Under the pieces are notes generated by a model. The model worked only from the letters and a program-made list of their open reading frames with translations. It ran no database searches and had not been told where the DNA came from. 64,000 nucleotides of DNA, taken from the NCBI RefSeq assembly GCF_900313065.1, contig NZ_OMPU01000006.1, positions 92,006 to 156,005 on the forward strand, read 5' to 3'. Both the position numbers and the translations under genes were made by a program. The stretch is from Kiloniella sp. EL199 (GTDB taxonomy: Bacteria; Pseudomonadota; Alphaproteobacteria; Kiloniellales; Kiloniellaceae). Shown in pieces: positions 8,260 to 19,368 of this stretch (positions are counted from its first letter, which is position 1; each line of letters starts with the position of its first letter).

Positions 8260-9507
8260 ATGACTGATTATTTTGATCATAAAGAAACTCGAAGTCAGGA
8301 CGAACGAGAAAATGATCAGTTGCAAAAGCTTCAAAGCTGCCTTCTAGATGCCAAAGAAAAAGCACCCTTTTACGGTGATACTCTTGCTGGGGTCGATCCA
8401 GAAAAAATTACCTCTATAGCTGATCTTGCTTCATTACCTGTGGTTCGAAAATCTGATTTGATAGAGATGCAAAGTTCCGCCTCTCCATTTGGTGGATTGG
8501 GCCAGGTTTCAACAGGTGAAATGGCACGTTTGTTTCTCTCGCCGGGGCCTATTGTTGAACCACAGGGTATTGATGGTGATATTTGGCGGGTTGCGCGTGC
8601 TTTACATGCTGTTGGCTTGCGCAAAGGCGGGGTTGCTCATAATTGCTTTGCGTACCATTTCACACCTGCAGGGATAATGTTTGATTTTGCAGCGCGTACC
8701 TTAGAGTGCGCTGTTTTTCCTGGTGGTGTCGGGCAAACTGAAGGCCAGGTTCAGGCGATAAATCGTTTTCAAGCTGATACCTATATGGGAACACCTGATT
8801 TTTTGAAAATCATACTTGAAAAAGCAGACACTCTGGAAACACCGATATCGTCAATTAAACGTGCATTGGTAACCGGTGGGCCTTTGTTCCCTGATCTAAG
8901 ACGCTATTACGAGGGTCGCAATATTTATATCAGGCAATGTTATGCAACTGCTGATATTGGTCTCATTGCCTATGAGAGTGAGAGCCTTGAGGGGATGATT
9001 TTGGACGAAGATGTCATCGTCGAAATTGTACGCCCTGGCACAGGTGATCTTGTTACAGAGGGTGAGGTTGGGGAAGTCGTGGTGACTTCCTTTAATCCTA
9101 ATTATCCGTTGATACGTTTTGCAACGGGTGACTTGTCAGCACTTATGCCGGGGCAAAGTTCTTGCGGCAGAACGAACCGTCGAATTAAAGGATGGATGGG
9201 TCGCGCAGATCAAACAACAAAAGTACGTGGCATGTTTATACACCCAGAACAGGTTGCTCGCATTGTTGAAAAGTACGCCGAAGTTGTCAAAGCGCGTCTG
9301 GAAGTAAGCGAGAACGCCGGACGTGATAGTATGTCGTTACAGTGTGAGGTTGTTACCGGGTGTGATCAGGATGAGTTGCAAGAACGTTTGGAGGGCACAA
9401 TACGTGCTGAATGCCGTTTACGCGGAAAAGTGGTCTTCTCAGAAATTGGCACATTACCTAACGATGGCAAGGTTATTAACGATACGCGCCCGATTACAGG
9501 TTCATAG
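8260..9507 (+). CDS. Phenylacetate-CoA ligase-like (PaaK family) protein with altered P-loop
   Basis: About 415 residues, similar in length and layout to PaaK-type adenylating enzymes: an N-terminal region ending LASLPVVRKSDL, a middle domain with FATGDLSALMPGQSS and GRADQTTKVRGMFIHPEQV, and a small C-terminal domain. The usual SSGTTGxP nucleotide loop is replaced by LSPGPIVEPQG at about residue 93, and the expected YGxxE motif by CYATADIG. It may therefore not adenylate in the usual way, or may belong to a variant subfamily kept in ABC operons. I use the ATG at 8260 (frame open from TTG 8251). It ends only five bases from the convergent kinase gene. Confidence 0.75.
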   Translation: MTDYFDHKETRSQDERENDQLQKLQSCLLDAKEKAPFYGDTLAGVDPEKITSIADLASLPVVRKSDLIEMQSSASPFGGLGQVSTGEMARLFLSPGPIVEPQGIDGDIWRVARALHAVGLRKGGVAHNCFAYHFTPAGIMFDFAARTLECAVFPGGVGQTEGQVQAINRFQADTYMGTPDFLKIILEKADTLETPISSIKRALVTGGPLFPDLRRYYEGRNIYIRQCYATADIGLIAYESESLEGMILDEDVIVEIVRPGTGDLVTEGEVGEVVVTSFNPNYPLIRFATGDLSALMPGQSSCGRTNRRIKGWMGRADQTTKVRGMFIHPEQVARIVEKYAEVVKARLEVSENAGRDSMSLQCEVVTGCDQDELQERLEGTIRAECRLRGKVVFSEIGTLPNDGKVINDTRPITGS

Positions 9508-9512
9508 AAAAA

Positions 9513-11717
9513 CTAGGGTAACATGTCATCCAGATCACTTTGTAGTTTTCTCATTTCATCTTCAGCTTTTTTACTCAGGGTACTAGGTTTCTCGATAACT
9601 TTCAGATCCGGTGAGCCTGAAGAGCTTGGTTTGCCGATGTGCGAGGCACTTACCCATCTGGATATTGCACCGATCAAAGCCTTTCGGTCGATTGGCTTAG
9701 AAACATAATCATCCATACCGGACGCCAGATAAAATTCTCTGTCTCCCTTCATGGCATTCGCGGTCAACGCGATGATTGGAATGCCCGAGATTGGTGGCGG
9801 AAGACTGCGAATACGTTTTGTCGCTGTTGGGCCATCCATCTGAGGCATCTGAACGTCCATTAGAATGACATCAAACTCTTGCTTCTGGGCAATCATATAG
9901 GCTTCCAGGCCATTGTTCACCATATGGATTTTGCAGTTCAATGATTTTAAGAGAGATTGAATAACTTTTTGATTTATAAGATTATCTTCGGCCACCAGAA
10001 TTTTTATAGTTTTGCCTATGTAATCAGGGATCATACCTCGGGTACGTTCAGCTTCTTCTTCTGCGCGGACTTTCTTTTCGTCTCCTTTTTCTACCAGAAT
10101 GGTAAACCAGAACGTTGATCCCATACCGCTTACACTTTCAACGCCGATATCGCCTCCCATCAAGTGTGTAAGCTCTTTACATATGGCAAGTCCAAGGCCT
10201 GTGCCACCATATTTTCGAGTTGTTGAAGAGTCAGCTTGGGAAAAAGCCTTAAACAAATTGTCTTGTTTCTCCATCGAAATACCGGAGCCCGTGTCTTCAA
10301 TTTCAAATCTAAATTTGATTTTGTTATCTGTGGTTTCAAGCTGTTCGATGATAATCGAAATCTTGCCCGTTTGAGTGAATTTGAGGGCATTTCCGATCAG
10401 ATTATAAAGAATTTGCCTGACTCTTCCGGGGTCACCCTTGATTATGTCCGTGTTTTTAGGGGAGTTGAGAACTTGAAATCTCAGGTTTTTTGCTCGTGCC
10501 CTTGATTCCCAAAGTGCTTCTGTCGTTTCCAATAATTTTTTGAGAGAGAAATCAATGTTTTCTAATTCAATTTTCTCTGCTTCAATTTTTGACAGATCAA
10601 GGATATCGTTGAGTAAAGAAAGTAAAGCTTCGCCTGACTCCTTAATGGTGAAAACACTACTGTGTTGCTCGCTTGTCAAGTTGCTGCCCAATAATGAACT
10701 GACCATACCCAGAACTCCATTCATGGGGGTTCTGATTTCGTGGCTCATAGAGGCAAGAAATCTGGATTTGGCCAGGTTGGCAGCTTCTGCCTGGTGTTTG
10801 GCATTTTCAAGTTCTGCAGTGCGGTCCTTTACCCTTGCTTCTAAATTTTCTTTAGCTTTATTAAGAGACTTTGTCGTTTTGAAGAGAACCATAAAAGCAA
10901 TCGCAATACCAAGCGCGAGAATACATGATCCAGCAAGCATGATGCGGGTATTGTTCTCTGCTTCCTGATAATAAATCTTGAATTGATTGTCTTGTGTTTC
11001 AATAAGAATATTAAGAACAGAAAGACTTTTTGAATCTGTAAGATCTTTCGTCAAAACAGAAAGCTCACCATCCAGCGAAGTTAACTGTTCTGCATAGTTT
11101 ATAATGGTCTTTAGTTCATGATTTTCAACATTATCAGCGGTATTAGAGAGTTTTTTGAGGTTGCCAATTATCCGAGATAAACCGATGCGGACTTCGATAG
11201 GAGTATAGGACTGATCATTGTTCACAAAAGCGACAAGATTTATGAGATTTTTGAGTATCTCTTGGCTGGCTTCATTGCTGCGGTAATTTTCTGAAAAGGT
11301 AATTAAAGCCTGTGGGAAAAATACCTCAATATCTCGGAAAAGAGCGTTCTGGGTTTTAAATATTTTAACGAAGTTCTTTCGTTTCAGATGATTACGTTTG
11401 TAGGATCGGAATAGTGTGTGAAATTCCGGGTTACTTATTTCATTGATTTCAAAGTTGTTTTCGAGGTTGGTAAGAACCTGATCAATTCTATGATCCGCTT
11501 TATCATAGGCTTCAAAGCTTAATCTGGTGCCCAGGCGTTGCTTCAAAATTTCTTCTTTAATATTGGTTTCGCTTGTTTTTAAATCTTGAAGCATCAGGCT
11601 CAACCTCTGCATATCAACAGGGTAGGTTCGCCTGGTTTCAATATATGTAAAGATCAGGATGGCGCAAAGGCTTAAGCCAAAAATAATGATGGCACTTTTG
11701 AGAAGTGTTTTACTCAC
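9513..11717 (-). CDS. Membrane hybrid sensor histidine kinase with receiver domain
   Basis: A 734-residue hybrid kinase starting at a GTG preceded by AAGGGGA. It has one membrane segment at about residues 7-25, an all-helical periplasmic region at about 28-255 (its EEILKQRLG...YDKAD pattern recalls the DAHL helical sensor domain), a second membrane segment near 260-282, and a coiled coil. The HisKA domain carries the phospho-acceptor in [15 protein letters not shown], followed by an ATPase domain with N, G1 and G2 boxes ([24 protein letters not shown]). The receiver domain is at about 575-690, with the phospho-aspartate in [10 protein letters not shown] and a conserved lysine in YVSKP. No HAMP, PAS or histidine-phosphotransfer domain is obvious, and no partner regulator is adjacent. 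The signal is unknown. Confidence 0.88.
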   Translation of the reverse strand: MSKTLLKSAIIIFGLSLCAILIFTYIETRRTYPVDMQRLSLMLQDLKTSETNIKEEILKQRLGTRLSFEAYDKADHRIDQVLTNLENNFEINEISNPEFHTLFRSYKRNHLKRKNFVKIFKTQNALFRDIEVFFPQALITFSENYRSNEASQEILKNLINLVAFVNNDQSYTPIEVRIGLSRIIGNLKKLSNTADNVENHELKTIINYAEQLTSLDGELSVLTKDLTDSKSLSVLNILIETQDNQFKIYYQEAENNTRIMLAGSCILALGIAIAFMVLFKTTKSLNKAKENLEARVKDRTAELENAKHQAEAANLAKSRFLASMSHEIRTPMNGVLGMVSSLLGSNLTSEQHSSVFTIKESGEALLSLLNDILDLSKIEAEKIELENIDFSLKKLLETTEALWESRARAKNLRFQVLNSPKNTDIIKGDPGRVRQILYNLIGNALKFTQTGKISIIIEQLETTDNKIKFRFEIEDTGSGISMEKQDNLFKAFSQADSSTTRKYGGTGLGLAICKELTHLMGGDIGVESVSGMGSTFWFTILVEKGDEKKVRAEEEAERTRGMIPDYIGKTIKILVAEDNLINQKVIQSLLKSLNCKIHMVNNGLEAYMIAQKQEFDVILMDVQMPQMDGPTATKRIRSLPPPISGIPIIALTANAMKGDREFYLASGMDDYVSKPIDRKALIGAISRWVSASHIGKPSSSGSPDLKVIEKPSTLSKKAEDEMRKLQSDLDDMLP

Positions 11718-11932
11718 TTACATCCCCTTTTCCGGATAAGGAGATTTTCTTATGTGATCAGCTTTATTATATAGATAGCCGATGGAGTATTTTTTTGTGT
11801 TTATATAATTGGTCATATTAACTCGTAAGGTAGTAATTATGACATTGATACCATCTATGGTCGTGTATAAAATTTAATTATTCGTAAAGCGCTCAAGAGT
11901 CGAAAATATTTTGAAAAACTTATGGTAGAAAC

Positions 11933-11982
11933 AAAAAAATCCGGTACCCATTCGTTATATTAAATGTAATACCGGATTTTTA
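11933..11982 (-). terminator. Rho-independent terminator of the liu operon
   Basis: Just beyond the thiolase stop, AATCCGGTA pairs with TACCGGATT around a 23-base loop; read on the minus strand the stem is followed by seven Ts. This closes the liu operon before the sensor-kinase promoter region at about 11718-11930, in which no other feature was recognised. Confidence 0.7.
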
Positions 11983-11997
11983 TGATCTTTTGATAGT

Positions 11998-13182
11998 TTA
12001 ATGAAGTTCAATAGCCAAAGCGGTGGCTTCTCCTCCACCAATACACAGGCTTGCAATTCCTTTTGAACCACCAGTCCGTTTCAGAGCATGCAACAAGGTT
12101 ACAATTAGCCTTGCCCCTGAAGCTCCAATTGGATGCCCTAATGCACAGGCACCGCCGTTAACGTTTACCTTGGCAGGATCAAGATTAAGATCTTTAATGG
12201 CGGCCAGTGTGACAATGGCAAAAGCTTCATTAATTTCATATAGATCTACGTCATCAGTAGACCAACCCGCTTTGTTTTGAACTTTTTCAATTGCGCCAAC
12301 TGGCGCTGTCGTAAACCAGCAAGGTTCCTGAGAATGGGTTGCATGAGCTTTGATTGACGCAAGAGGTTTTAAACCTCTTTTATCGGCTTCCGATTTGCGC
12401 ATTAATATCAAGGCTGCTGCGCCATCAGAAATAGAGGATGAAGAGGCCGCCGTAACTGTTCCGTCAGATCGGAAGGCCGGGCGAAGCTTGGGAATTTTGT
12501 CGGTATCAACTTTAAAAGGCTGCTCGTCATTTTCAACAAGAGTTTCACTTTTGCGATTTTTAACTGTTAGCGGTTCTATTTCTTCCTTGAAGTAACCTGC
12601 TTCTGTTGCTTGTTTGGCGCGATTAAGGCTCTCGATTGCAAATGCATCCTGCTCTTCACGGGTGGCTTTGTATTTGTCTGCTGTCGCTTCGGCAAAGGTA
12701 CCCATCAAACCGCCTTTATCAAAATAAGCATCTTCCAGGCCATCCATAAACATATGATCAGCAACAGTACCATGGCCCATGCGCATACCACCACGTGCCT
12801 TTGGAAGTATATAGGGCGCATTTGTCATGCTTTCCATACCGCCGGCAACGACAATATCAACGCTACCTGATGAAATGGCATCGTGGGCCAGCATTACGGT
12901 CTTCATACCAGATCCACAGACTTTATTGACCGTTGTGCAGCCCGCAGACAGCGGAAGTCCACCCCTGATTGCCGCCTGCCGTGCAGGGGCTTGACCCAGA
13001 CCAGCGGGAAGAACACATCCCATCATAACTTCCTGAATGTCTTCAGCAGACATTCCAGATCTTGCTACAGCGGCTTTAATTGCCTCAGCACCAAGATCAG
13101 TGGTTGAAAGCGGAGATAATGCTCCTTGAAAAGAACCCATGGGGGTCCGAACTGCAGAAACGATAACGATTGGATCAGACAT
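11998..13182 (-). CDS. Thiolase (acetyl-CoA C-acyltransferase)
   Basis: A 394-residue biosynthetic/degradative thiolase. The acyl-accepting cysteine is Cys89 in VNKVCGSGMK; the C-terminal motifs GHPIGASGAR and CIGGGEA supply the catalytic histidine and second cysteine. As last gene of the liu operon it could cleave acetoacetyl-CoA made after HMG-CoA lyase, or, together with the SDR just upstream, 2-methylacetoacetyl-CoA from isoleucine. Both are compatible with the family, and substrate cannot be read from sequence. A small hairpin CTGGGT-ATT-ACCCAG lies at 13206-13220 between this gene and the SDR. Confidence 0.9.
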   Translation of the reverse strand: MSDPIVIVSAVRTPMGSFQGALSPLSTTDLGAEAIKAAVARSGMSAEDIQEVMMGCVLPAGLGQAPARQAAIRGGLPLSAGCTTVNKVCGSGMKTVMLAHDAISSGSVDIVVAGGMESMTNAPYILPKARGGMRMGHGTVADHMFMDGLEDAYFDKGGLMGTFAEATADKYKATREEQDAFAIESLNRAKQATEAGYFKEEIEPLTVKNRKSETLVENDEQPFKVDTDKIPKLRPAFRSDGTVTAASSSSISDGAAALILMRKSEADKRGLKPLASIKAHATHSQEPCWFTTAPVGAIEKVQNKAGWSTDDVDLYEINEAFAIVTLAAIKDLNLDPAKVNVNGGACALGHPIGASGARLIVTLLHALKRTGGSKGIASLCIGGGEATALAIELH

Positions 13183-13245
13183 GATTTTGTTCCCAGTATT
13201 GTGACCTGGGTATTACCCAGTTAAATAAGTGTTGGTGCTTTTGAT

Positions 13246-13998
13246 TTAGGAAAGACGAACAGCACCATCAAGACGAATGGTGGAACCGTTAAGGAAGGCG
13301 TTTTCACAAATGTGTGCAACAAGGCTTGCGAATTCTTCTGGTTGTCCGAGCCTTTTGGGGTGAAGGCTTTTTTCGACCAAAGCTTCTTTCACCTTGTCGG
13401 ACATGCCCGCAATCATTGGGGTTTCCATGATTCCCGGTGCAATCGCCATGACGCGAATAGCACTCCGGGCGAGTTCTCTGGATAGCGGCAAGGTCAGAGA
13501 CGCGACACCACCTTTGGACGCAGCATAGGCTGCCTGACCAATTTGACCTTCCCAGGCCGCGATAGATGCCGTGTTGATAATAACACCACGCTCGCCGTCA
13601 ATTTCATCGTATTGCACCATACGTTCCGCAGCTAGACGCATCACATTGAAGGCACCGACGAGATTGATATCGATCGTTTTGCGGAAAAGATCCAGATCAT
13701 GAGCACCGTCTCTACCTACCAGCTTTGCTCCGGGGGCAATGCCAGCACAGTTCACAACAATTCTGATGGGACCAAGAGTGTCTTCGATAACTTTAACTGC
13801 TGATTTAACAGCATCAGGGGCAGTGACATCCGCTGTAACAGCTACGGCATCAATATCAGTAGCGACGCGGTTTACCCCTTCATCGTTGAGATCCACAAGA
13901 CCGCATCGTACACCTTGAGAGGCCAGATGCCTTGCAACGGCTTCACCTAATCCGGAACCTGCGCCTGTGATCAGCGCTGTAAGACCAGATAACTTCAT
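13246..13998 (-). CDS. SDR-family 3-hydroxyacyl-CoA dehydrogenase (HSD10-like)
   Basis: A short-chain dehydrogenase of about 250 residues with the NAD-binding TGAGSGLG motif near the N-terminus, an NCAGIAPG stretch, and the catalytic serine-tyrosine-lysine set ([20 protein letters not shown] with K following). The layout matches type II 3-hydroxyacyl-CoA dehydrogenases (HSD10-like), which oxidise 2-methyl-3-hydroxybutyryl-CoA in isoleucine breakdown and other short 3-hydroxyacyl-CoAs. The frame opens at a TTG at 14025, but ATG 13998 has AGAGGAAA before it and gives the usual N-terminus [12 protein letters not shown]. It lies between HMG-CoA lyase and thiolase, which fits an isoleucine side branch. 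That role is inferred. Confidence 0.83.
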   Translation of the reverse strand: MKLSGLTALITGAGSGLGEAVARHLASQGVRCGLVDLNDEGVNRVATDIDAVAVTADVTAPDAVKSAVKVIEDTLGPIRIVVNCAGIAPGAKLVGRDGAHDLDLFRKTIDINLVGAFNVMRLAAERMVQYDEIDGERGVIINTASIAAWEGQIGQAAYAASKGGVASLTLPLSRELARSAIRVMAIAPGIMETPMIAGMSDKVKEALVEKSLHPKRLGQPEEFASLVAHICENAFLNGSTIRLDGAVRLS

Positions 13999-14054
13999 AA
14001 CTTGTTTCCTCTTATCAAAGACCAAATTTGACTATGTAATACAAAGGGATGAGA

Positions 14055-14960
14055 TTAGTGTTTTCTCATCGCTAAAGAGATTTTGGAATTAGGATTGCGA
14101 TCTAATTTATCGGCAATGAACCAAGCTGTTTCTACCAGCTTGTTAATATCGACCCCGGTTTTTACAGACATACCATTGAACATATACACCACATCCTCTG
14201 TCGCGACATTACCGGATGCTCCACGAGCATAAGGACACCCACCAAGGCCTGCGATAGAGGTATCAAAAACAGAAACACCGCACTGCCAAGCAGCAAAAAT
14301 GTTTGCCAAAGCCTGTCCATAGGTATCATGAAAGTGTCCGGCCAACTTTTTTACGGGAACCGATTTTGAAACAGTTTCAATCATCTGTTGGGTTGCAAGT
14401 GGCGTTCCTGTGCCAATGGTATCACCAAGACTGATTTCATAGCAGCCCATTTCAAAAAGAGCCTTTGCAACGTCAGCTACTTTTTGCGGTGCAATCTCTC
14501 CTTCGTATGGGCATCCCAGCACGCAAGATACATAGCCCCTTACTTTGATGTTCTTTTCCTGGGCTGTTTGAACAACAGGCTGGAACCTTTCAAGGCTTTC
14601 CTGAATAGAGCAGTTGATATTTTTCTGAGAGAAACTTTGAGAGGCTGCCCCGAATATAGCAACTTCCTCGACGCCTGCTTCAATTGCCCGTGCCAATCCC
14701 TTGAGATTTGGCGTTAATACAGGATAATTGATGCCGGGCTTGCGCGTAATCCCTGAGAGTACTTCATTGGCGTCAGACATTTGTGGTACCCATTTTGGTG
14801 AAACAAAAGCAGATGCCTCAATCGCTGTTAGACCCGTATCTGACAAGCGGTTTATGAGCTCAATTTTTGCCTTGGTTGGCACAAGGTTTTTTTCGTTCTG
14901 GAGTCCATCACGAGGACCGACTTCTACAAGTTTAACTGTTTGGGGAGGAGTAGGGTGCAT
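14055..14960 (-). CDS. liuE: Hydroxymethylglutaryl-CoA lyase
   Basis: About 301 residues. It splits HMG-CoA into acetyl-CoA and acetoacetate, the last specific leucine step. Visible marks are [12 protein letters not shown] at the N-terminus (metal and substrate site), [13 protein letters not shown] (metal-binding histidines) and the family signature [17 protein letters not shown] with the catalytic cysteine. The frame runs back to 15014 inside liuD, but the ATG at 14960, one base after the liuD stop with GCGAGGAA before it, gives the standard start. It is the sixth catabolic gene of the operon. Confidence 0.93.
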   Translation of the reverse strand: MHPTPPQTVKLVEVGPRDGLQNEKNLVPTKAKIELINRLSDTGLTAIEASAFVSPKWVPQMSDANEVLSGITRKPGINYPVLTPNLKGLARAIEAGVEEVAIFGAASQSFSQKNINCSIQESLERFQPVVQTAQEKNIKVRGYVSCVLGCPYEGEIAPQKVADVAKALFEMGCYEISLGDTIGTGTPLATQQMIETVSKSVPVKKLAGHFHDTYGQALANIFAAWQCGVSVFDTSIAGLGGCPYARGASGNVATEDVVYMFNGMSVKTGVDINKLVETAWFIADKLDRNPNSKISLAMRKH

Positions 14961-14961
14961 C

Positions 14962-16944
14962 TTATTCCTCGCTATCCAATTCAACGAGTACATCGCCTTC
15001 GTTGACTTGATCATTAACCTGCCCCAGAAACGCTTTCACGGTGCCTTCGGTCGGGGCAACAATGGTGTGTTCCATTTTCATGGCTTCGAGAACCATCAGG
15101 GGATCGCCAGCTGAAACTTTGTCTCCGATGGACGCGAATACCTTGATTATCTTCCCTGGCATCGGGGCGCGAAGACCACCGGTATCCTCTTCCAGATTTT
15201 CGGCAGCTATCAAAGGATCAAAGAGGTGAATTTGGTAATGCTGATTATCTAGGAATATGTGGCGTTCCAATTCGTGGCAGACCACAGAAGCTTTGGTAAT
15301 TTTTCCATCAACTGTAACTGTTACGCTATCGTCTTTAACCTGACCAGAAACGTTGTACTCTCTGTTGTTGATCAAGAAGCTGTACCCATCCGCGTGATAT
15401 GTAGCAATGACGTTATGTTCTTGATCGTTTTCAGTGAAGCGTAATTTCTTTTGCGCTCTGCCACCTAAACGCCACCCATCCTGAGAACCCCAGGGGGAAT
15501 GCGGATCTGTTTGTGGAACTTGTAGCGTATGCCCTTGTAACTCTACCAGAGAAGCGAGAATTAGGGCGAGATCTGAAGCTGTTGATTTTTCGGGGAACAG
15601 GTTCTTCTGTTCCCGTTCGATCAAGCCTGTATCCAGTTGTGCAGCCTTGAAGGGCGGAACATTGGCAAGTCGATTAAGGAAAGCAACGTTGGTTTCAAGT
15701 CCTACGATATGTGTATCATTGAGGGCAGCGCTAAGCCTGTCTAATGCTTTTCCGCGTGTTTCATCCCATGTAATTAGCTTGGCGATCATGGGATCATAAT
15801 GCAGAGAGACAACGCCGCCTTGTTCAACACCGGCATCAATGCGGATGTGTTCCGAAGTAGTCGGAAATGTCAGGCGAACCAGTTTTCCTGTGGCAGGGAG
15901 AAAACCATTGTCAGGATCTTCTGCATAGATCCGGGCTTCAAAAGCATGACCGGAGAGTGATATTTCATCCTGCTTTGCAGGAAGAGGTTCTCCTGCTGCG
16001 ATACGTAGCTGCCATTCTACAAGATCCAGACCTGTGATCAGTTCTGTTACGGGATGCTCTACCTGAAGGCGTGTGTTCATTTCCATGAAATAGAATTCGC
16101 CATTAGGCGCGAGAAGGAATTCAACAGTACCCGCACCACGATACCCAACAGCTTCTGCAGCTGCGATTGCTGCTTTGTGCATGGCATCGCGGGTTTCATC
16201 ACTTAATCCGGGGGCGGGTGCTTCTTCGATAACCTTTTGATGACGACGTTGCGAGGAACAGTCACGCTCAAACAGATGTATGGTATTGCCATGGTTATCA
16301 GCAAAAACCTGTATTTCCACATGGCGGGGGTTTTTAATGAACTTCTCAATAAGAACCCGGTCATCACCAAAAGCTGCTTTTGATTCTCGCTGGCAGGATG
16401 CAAGTGCTTCTTCAAATTGTTCGGCTTTTTGTACAATCCTCATACCTTTACCGCCACCACCGGCAGAGGCTTTAATCATCACGGGATAGCCAATTTTCTT
16501 TGCTTGCTCAACAAGATGAGCCGTGTTCTGATTTTCTTCTTCATACCCTGGAGACAAAGGGACGCCAGCTTCACGCATCAGGCGTTTGGAAGCAGATTTA
16601 TCCCCCATGTCGATAATTGAAGAAGCTGGCGGGCCGATAAAGACAATATCATTTTGGGCACAGCTATCTGCAAAATTGGCATTCTCAGACAAAAAGCCAT
16701 AGCCCGGGTGGATTGCCTGAGCGCCTGTCGTTTTCGCAACGTCAAGTATTCGATTTGCGAGAAGATAACTTTCAGAAGGTGCAGGAGGGCCTATATGCAC
16801 GGCTTCGTCGGCTTCTTGTACAAAGGGCGCATCCTGATCGGCATCTGAATAGACGGCAACGGTTTTAATACCCATCAGATGCGCTGTTCTTATAATACGT
16901 CTGGCAATTTCGCCGCGGTTTGCAATAAGGATTTTGTTAAACAT
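14962..16944 (-). CDS. liuD: Methylcrotonyl-CoA carboxylase, biotin-carrying alpha subunit
   Basis: A 660-residue subunit with biotin carboxylase first (about 1-445; ATP-grasp marks include [12 protein letters not shown] and [14 protein letters not shown]), a middle linker domain, then a biotin-carrier domain. The biotinylated lysine is about residue 623 in LEAMKMEH. It carboxylates its biotin with bicarbonate and ATP and passes the carboxyl group to 3-methylcrotonyl-CoA through the beta subunit (17761-19368). Acetyl/propionyl-CoA carboxylase alpha chains look alike; the liu context decides the call. The need for biotin links it to the bio genes at 55443-61541. Confidence 0.93.
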   Translation of the reverse strand: MFNKILIANRGEIARRIIRTAHLMGIKTVAVYSDADQDAPFVQEADEAVHIGPPAPSESYLLANRILDVAKTTGAQAIHPGYGFLSENANFADSCAQNDIVFIGPPASSIIDMGDKSASKRLMREAGVPLSPGYEEENQNTAHLVEQAKKIGYPVMIKASAGGGGKGMRIVQKAEQFEEALASCQRESKAAFGDDRVLIEKFIKNPRHVEIQVFADNHGNTIHLFERDCSSQRRHQKVIEEAPAPGLSDETRDAMHKAAIAAAEAVGYRGAGTVEFLLAPNGEFYFMEMNTRLQVEHPVTELITGLDLVEWQLRIAAGEPLPAKQDEISLSGHAFEARIYAEDPDNGFLPATGKLVRLTFPTTSEHIRIDAGVEQGGVVSLHYDPMIAKLITWDETRGKALDRLSAALNDTHIVGLETNVAFLNRLANVPPFKAAQLDTGLIEREQKNLFPEKSTASDLALILASLVELQGHTLQVPQTDPHSPWGSQDGWRLGGRAQKKLRFTENDQEHNVIATYHADGYSFLINNREYNVSGQVKDDSVTVTVDGKITKASVVCHELERHIFLDNQHYQIHLFDPLIAAENLEEDTGGLRAPMPGKIIKVFASIGDKVSAGDPLMVLEAMKMEHTIVAPTEGTVKAFLGQVNDQVNEGDVLVELDSEE

Positions 16945-16970
16945 TCAATTTTTCCTGATCCAAGTCCGGT

Positions 16971-17756
16971 TTAGGCGACCCAATTAGCTTTGCGTTTTTC
17001 GAAAAAGGCACAGAGGCCCTCGCGTCCTTCGGGTTTTAACCGTTGTTGAGCGATTAATTCAGCGGTTTTGTTCATCAAGTTATCATCAAGTTGTCGATGA
17101 CTGACCGTTTTTATAAGCTCCTTTGCTACGCGCAGGGCATCAGGGGCGGCAAAATTCAAAGAAGCTAAGAGATCATCTATGATTTGATCTAGTTGTTCGT
17201 TGCGACAACTTTCGTGAACAAAGCCAATATCGGCAGCTTTTTCTGATCTGAATATTTCGGCAGTCAGGAAATATCGGCGAGCTTGCCTTTCCCCCATCGC
17301 AGTAACCACATAGGGGGCTATGGTCGCAGGAACCAATCCGAGCTTTACTTCAGACAAACAGAACTTGGCGTATTCACCAGCAATGGCGATATCAGCGACG
17401 GCTGTAAGACCAACGCCGCCGCCAAAGGCTGCTCCTTGTACGCGTGCGATAACGGGTTTGGGGCATTCAGCAATGGTATTTAGCATTCTGGCCAGTTTGA
17501 GCGCATCGACCCGGTTTTCTTCTTCGGTAAAGTTTGCGGAGCGTTTCATCCAGCCGAGATCAGCACCTGCACTAAAACTTTTACCTCTACCACCCAATAC
17601 AATAGCTCTGATATCAGAATTTTTGCCCAGTTCGTTAAAAGCCTGGGTTAATTCTGCGATCATAACTTCATCAAGGGCATTGTGGACTTCCGGGCGGTTC
17701 ATCCATACCCATGCATTCGATGATTTAATTTCTATTTCAAGCGTTTGATAGGTCAT
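16971..17756 (-). CDS. liuC: Methylglutaconyl-CoA hydratase (crotonase family)
   Basis: About 261 residues of the enoyl-CoA hydratase/isomerase fold. It should hydrate 3-methylglutaconyl-CoA to HMG-CoA. Oxyanion-hole stretches are FSAGADLGWM and GAAFGGGVGL, followed by AKFCLSEVKLGLVPA with the catalytic glutamate region. The frame extends to 17777 within the upstream gene, but ATG 17756 follows the carboxylase stop by four bases with AGGATG before it. Position between liuB and liuD is the usual liu order. Confidence 0.9.
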   Translation of the reverse strand: MTYQTLEIEIKSSNAWVWMNRPEVHNALDEVMIAELTQAFNELGKNSDIRAIVLGGRGKSFSAGADLGWMKRSANFTEEENRVDALKLARMLNTIAECPKPVIARVQGAAFGGGVGLTAVADIAIAGEYAKFCLSEVKLGLVPATIAPYVVTAMGERQARRYFLTAEIFRSEKAADIGFVHESCRNEQLDQIIDDLLASLNFAAPDALRVAKELIKTVSHRQLDDNLMNKTAELIAQQRLKPEGREGLCAFFEKRKANWVA

Positions 17757-17760
17757 ATCA

Positions 17761-19368
17761 TTACATCCTGAAGACACCGAACTTGGTGTCTTCTATTGGC
17801 GCATTAAGGGAAGCAGACAGGCCCAAGGCCAGTACACGTCGCGTCCGTGCGGGATCAAAAACACCATCGTCCCACAGACGTGCTGACGCATAATAAGGTG
17901 AACTTTGTTCTTCGAACATGTCCAGCATTGGCTGTTTGAATTCCTTTTCTTCCTCCGCTGACCACGTACCACCTTTTGCTTCGATATTATCCCGACGAAG
18001 TGTGGACATGACTGAAGCAGCCTGTTCGCCGCCCATAACTGAAATGCGTGAATTGGGCCACATCCATAAGAAGCGAGGTTGATAAGCTCTGCCGCACATA
18101 CCGTAGTTACCAGCCCCAAAGCTGCCCCCGATCAGAACGGTGAACTTAGGTACATTTGCTGTGGCAACAGCGGTGACCATCTTGGCACCATCTTTTGCAA
18201 TCCCGCCTGTTTCGTATTTACGACCAATCATAAAACCGGAAATGTTCTGCAGGAAGACAAGAGGAATGTTTCGCTGTGCACAGAGTTCAATAAAGTGTGC
18301 TGCCTTTTGTGCGCTTTCTGAAAAGAGAATGCCATTGTTTGCAACAATACCGACAGGATATCCCCATATACGTGAAAAGCCACAGACGATACTGGTGCCG
18401 TAACGGGCTTTGAATTCGTCAAAACGCGATCCGTCAACAATGCGGGCAATGACCTCGCGCACATCATAGGGGGTTTTCAGATCACTTGGAACAACACCAT
18501 AAATTTCCTTGGGGTCATACAGCGGATCTTCCGGCTTTGACAGATTAAGCTGATTTGGCTTTTGCCAATTCAGGTTGTCAACCACATGTCGGGCAATGGT
18601 CAGGGCATGGGCGTCGTTTTCAGCCATATGGTCTGCGACACCAGAGAGGCGGGTATGAACATCTGCGCCGCCAAGATCTTCGGCCGAGACAATTTCACCG
18701 GTTGCCGCCTTTACGAGGGGAGGGCCACCTAAAAAGATCGTGCCTTGTTCTTTGACAATGATTGTTTCGTCAGACATGGCCGGAACATAAGCGCCACCAG
18801 CAGTACAAGATCCCATGACAACGGCAATTTGGGGAATTCCCATGGAAGACATTTGGGCCTGATTATAGAATATTCGGCCAAAGTGATCCCTATCGGGAAA
18901 GACCTCATCCTGATTGGGAAGGTTTGCGCCTCCTGAGTCAACCAGATAAATACAGGGGAGCCTGTTTTCCTGAGCAATCTCCTGAGCGCGAAGATGCTTT
19001 TTAACCGTCATGGGGTAGTAAGTACCGCCCTTGACTGTTGCATCGTTCGCCAAGATCATGCATTCAACGCCAGATACCAAACCGATACCTGCGATAACAC
19101 CTGCGGCGGCAATGTTGGCATCGTACATGTTATGGGCAGCGATCGGAGAGATCTCTAAGAAGGGTGATCCGGGATCTAATAGAGCCTCAACTCGCTCTCT
19201 CGGGAGCATTTTTCCACGCGCGAGATGTTTTTCACGTGCTTTTTCTGGGCCGCCTTTTGCTGTTTCTGCCAAAATGTTGTTCAGGCTATCTACTAAGCCC
19301 TGCATATGAGCTGCATTGGCTTTGAATTCATCTGATCGTGGTGATATTTTCGAACGGATGACAGACAT
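17761..19368 (-). CDS. liuB: Methylcrotonyl-CoA carboxylase, carboxyltransferase beta subunit
   Basis: A 535-residue carboxyltransferase that moves the carboxyl group from biotin to 3-methylcrotonyl-CoA. Typical stretches are [20 protein letters not shown] near the N-terminus, [36 protein letters not shown] and, in the C-terminal half, [15 protein letters not shown] and [16 protein letters not shown]. The substitution pattern (SGGANLPNQ) is that of the methylcrotonyl, not propionyl, enzymes. Its ATG overlaps the last base of the liuA stop, so the two are translationally coupled. Confidence 0.95.
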   Translation of the reverse strand: MSVIRSKISPRSDEFKANAAHMQGLVDSLNNILAETAKGGPEKAREKHLARGKMLPRERVEALLDPGSPFLEISPIAAHNMYDANIAAAGVIAGIGLVSGVECMILANDATVKGGTYYPMTVKKHLRAQEIAQENRLPCIYLVDSGGANLPNQDEVFPDRDHFGRIFYNQAQMSSMGIPQIAVVMGSCTAGGAYVPAMSDETIIVKEQGTIFLGGPPLVKAATGEIVSAEDLGGADVHTRLSGVADHMAENDAHALTIARHVVDNLNWQKPNQLNLSKPEDPLYDPKEIYGVVPSDLKTPYDVREVIARIVDGSRFDEFKARYGTSIVCGFSRIWGYPVGIVANNGILFSESAQKAAHFIELCAQRNIPLVFLQNISGFMIGRKYETGGIAKDGAKMVTAVATANVPKFTVLIGGSFGAGNYGMCGRAYQPRFLWMWPNSRISVMGGEQAASVMSTLRRDNIEAKGGTWSAEEEKEFKQPMLDMFEEQSSPYYASARLWDDGVFDPARTRRVLALGLSASLNAPIEDTKFGVFRM

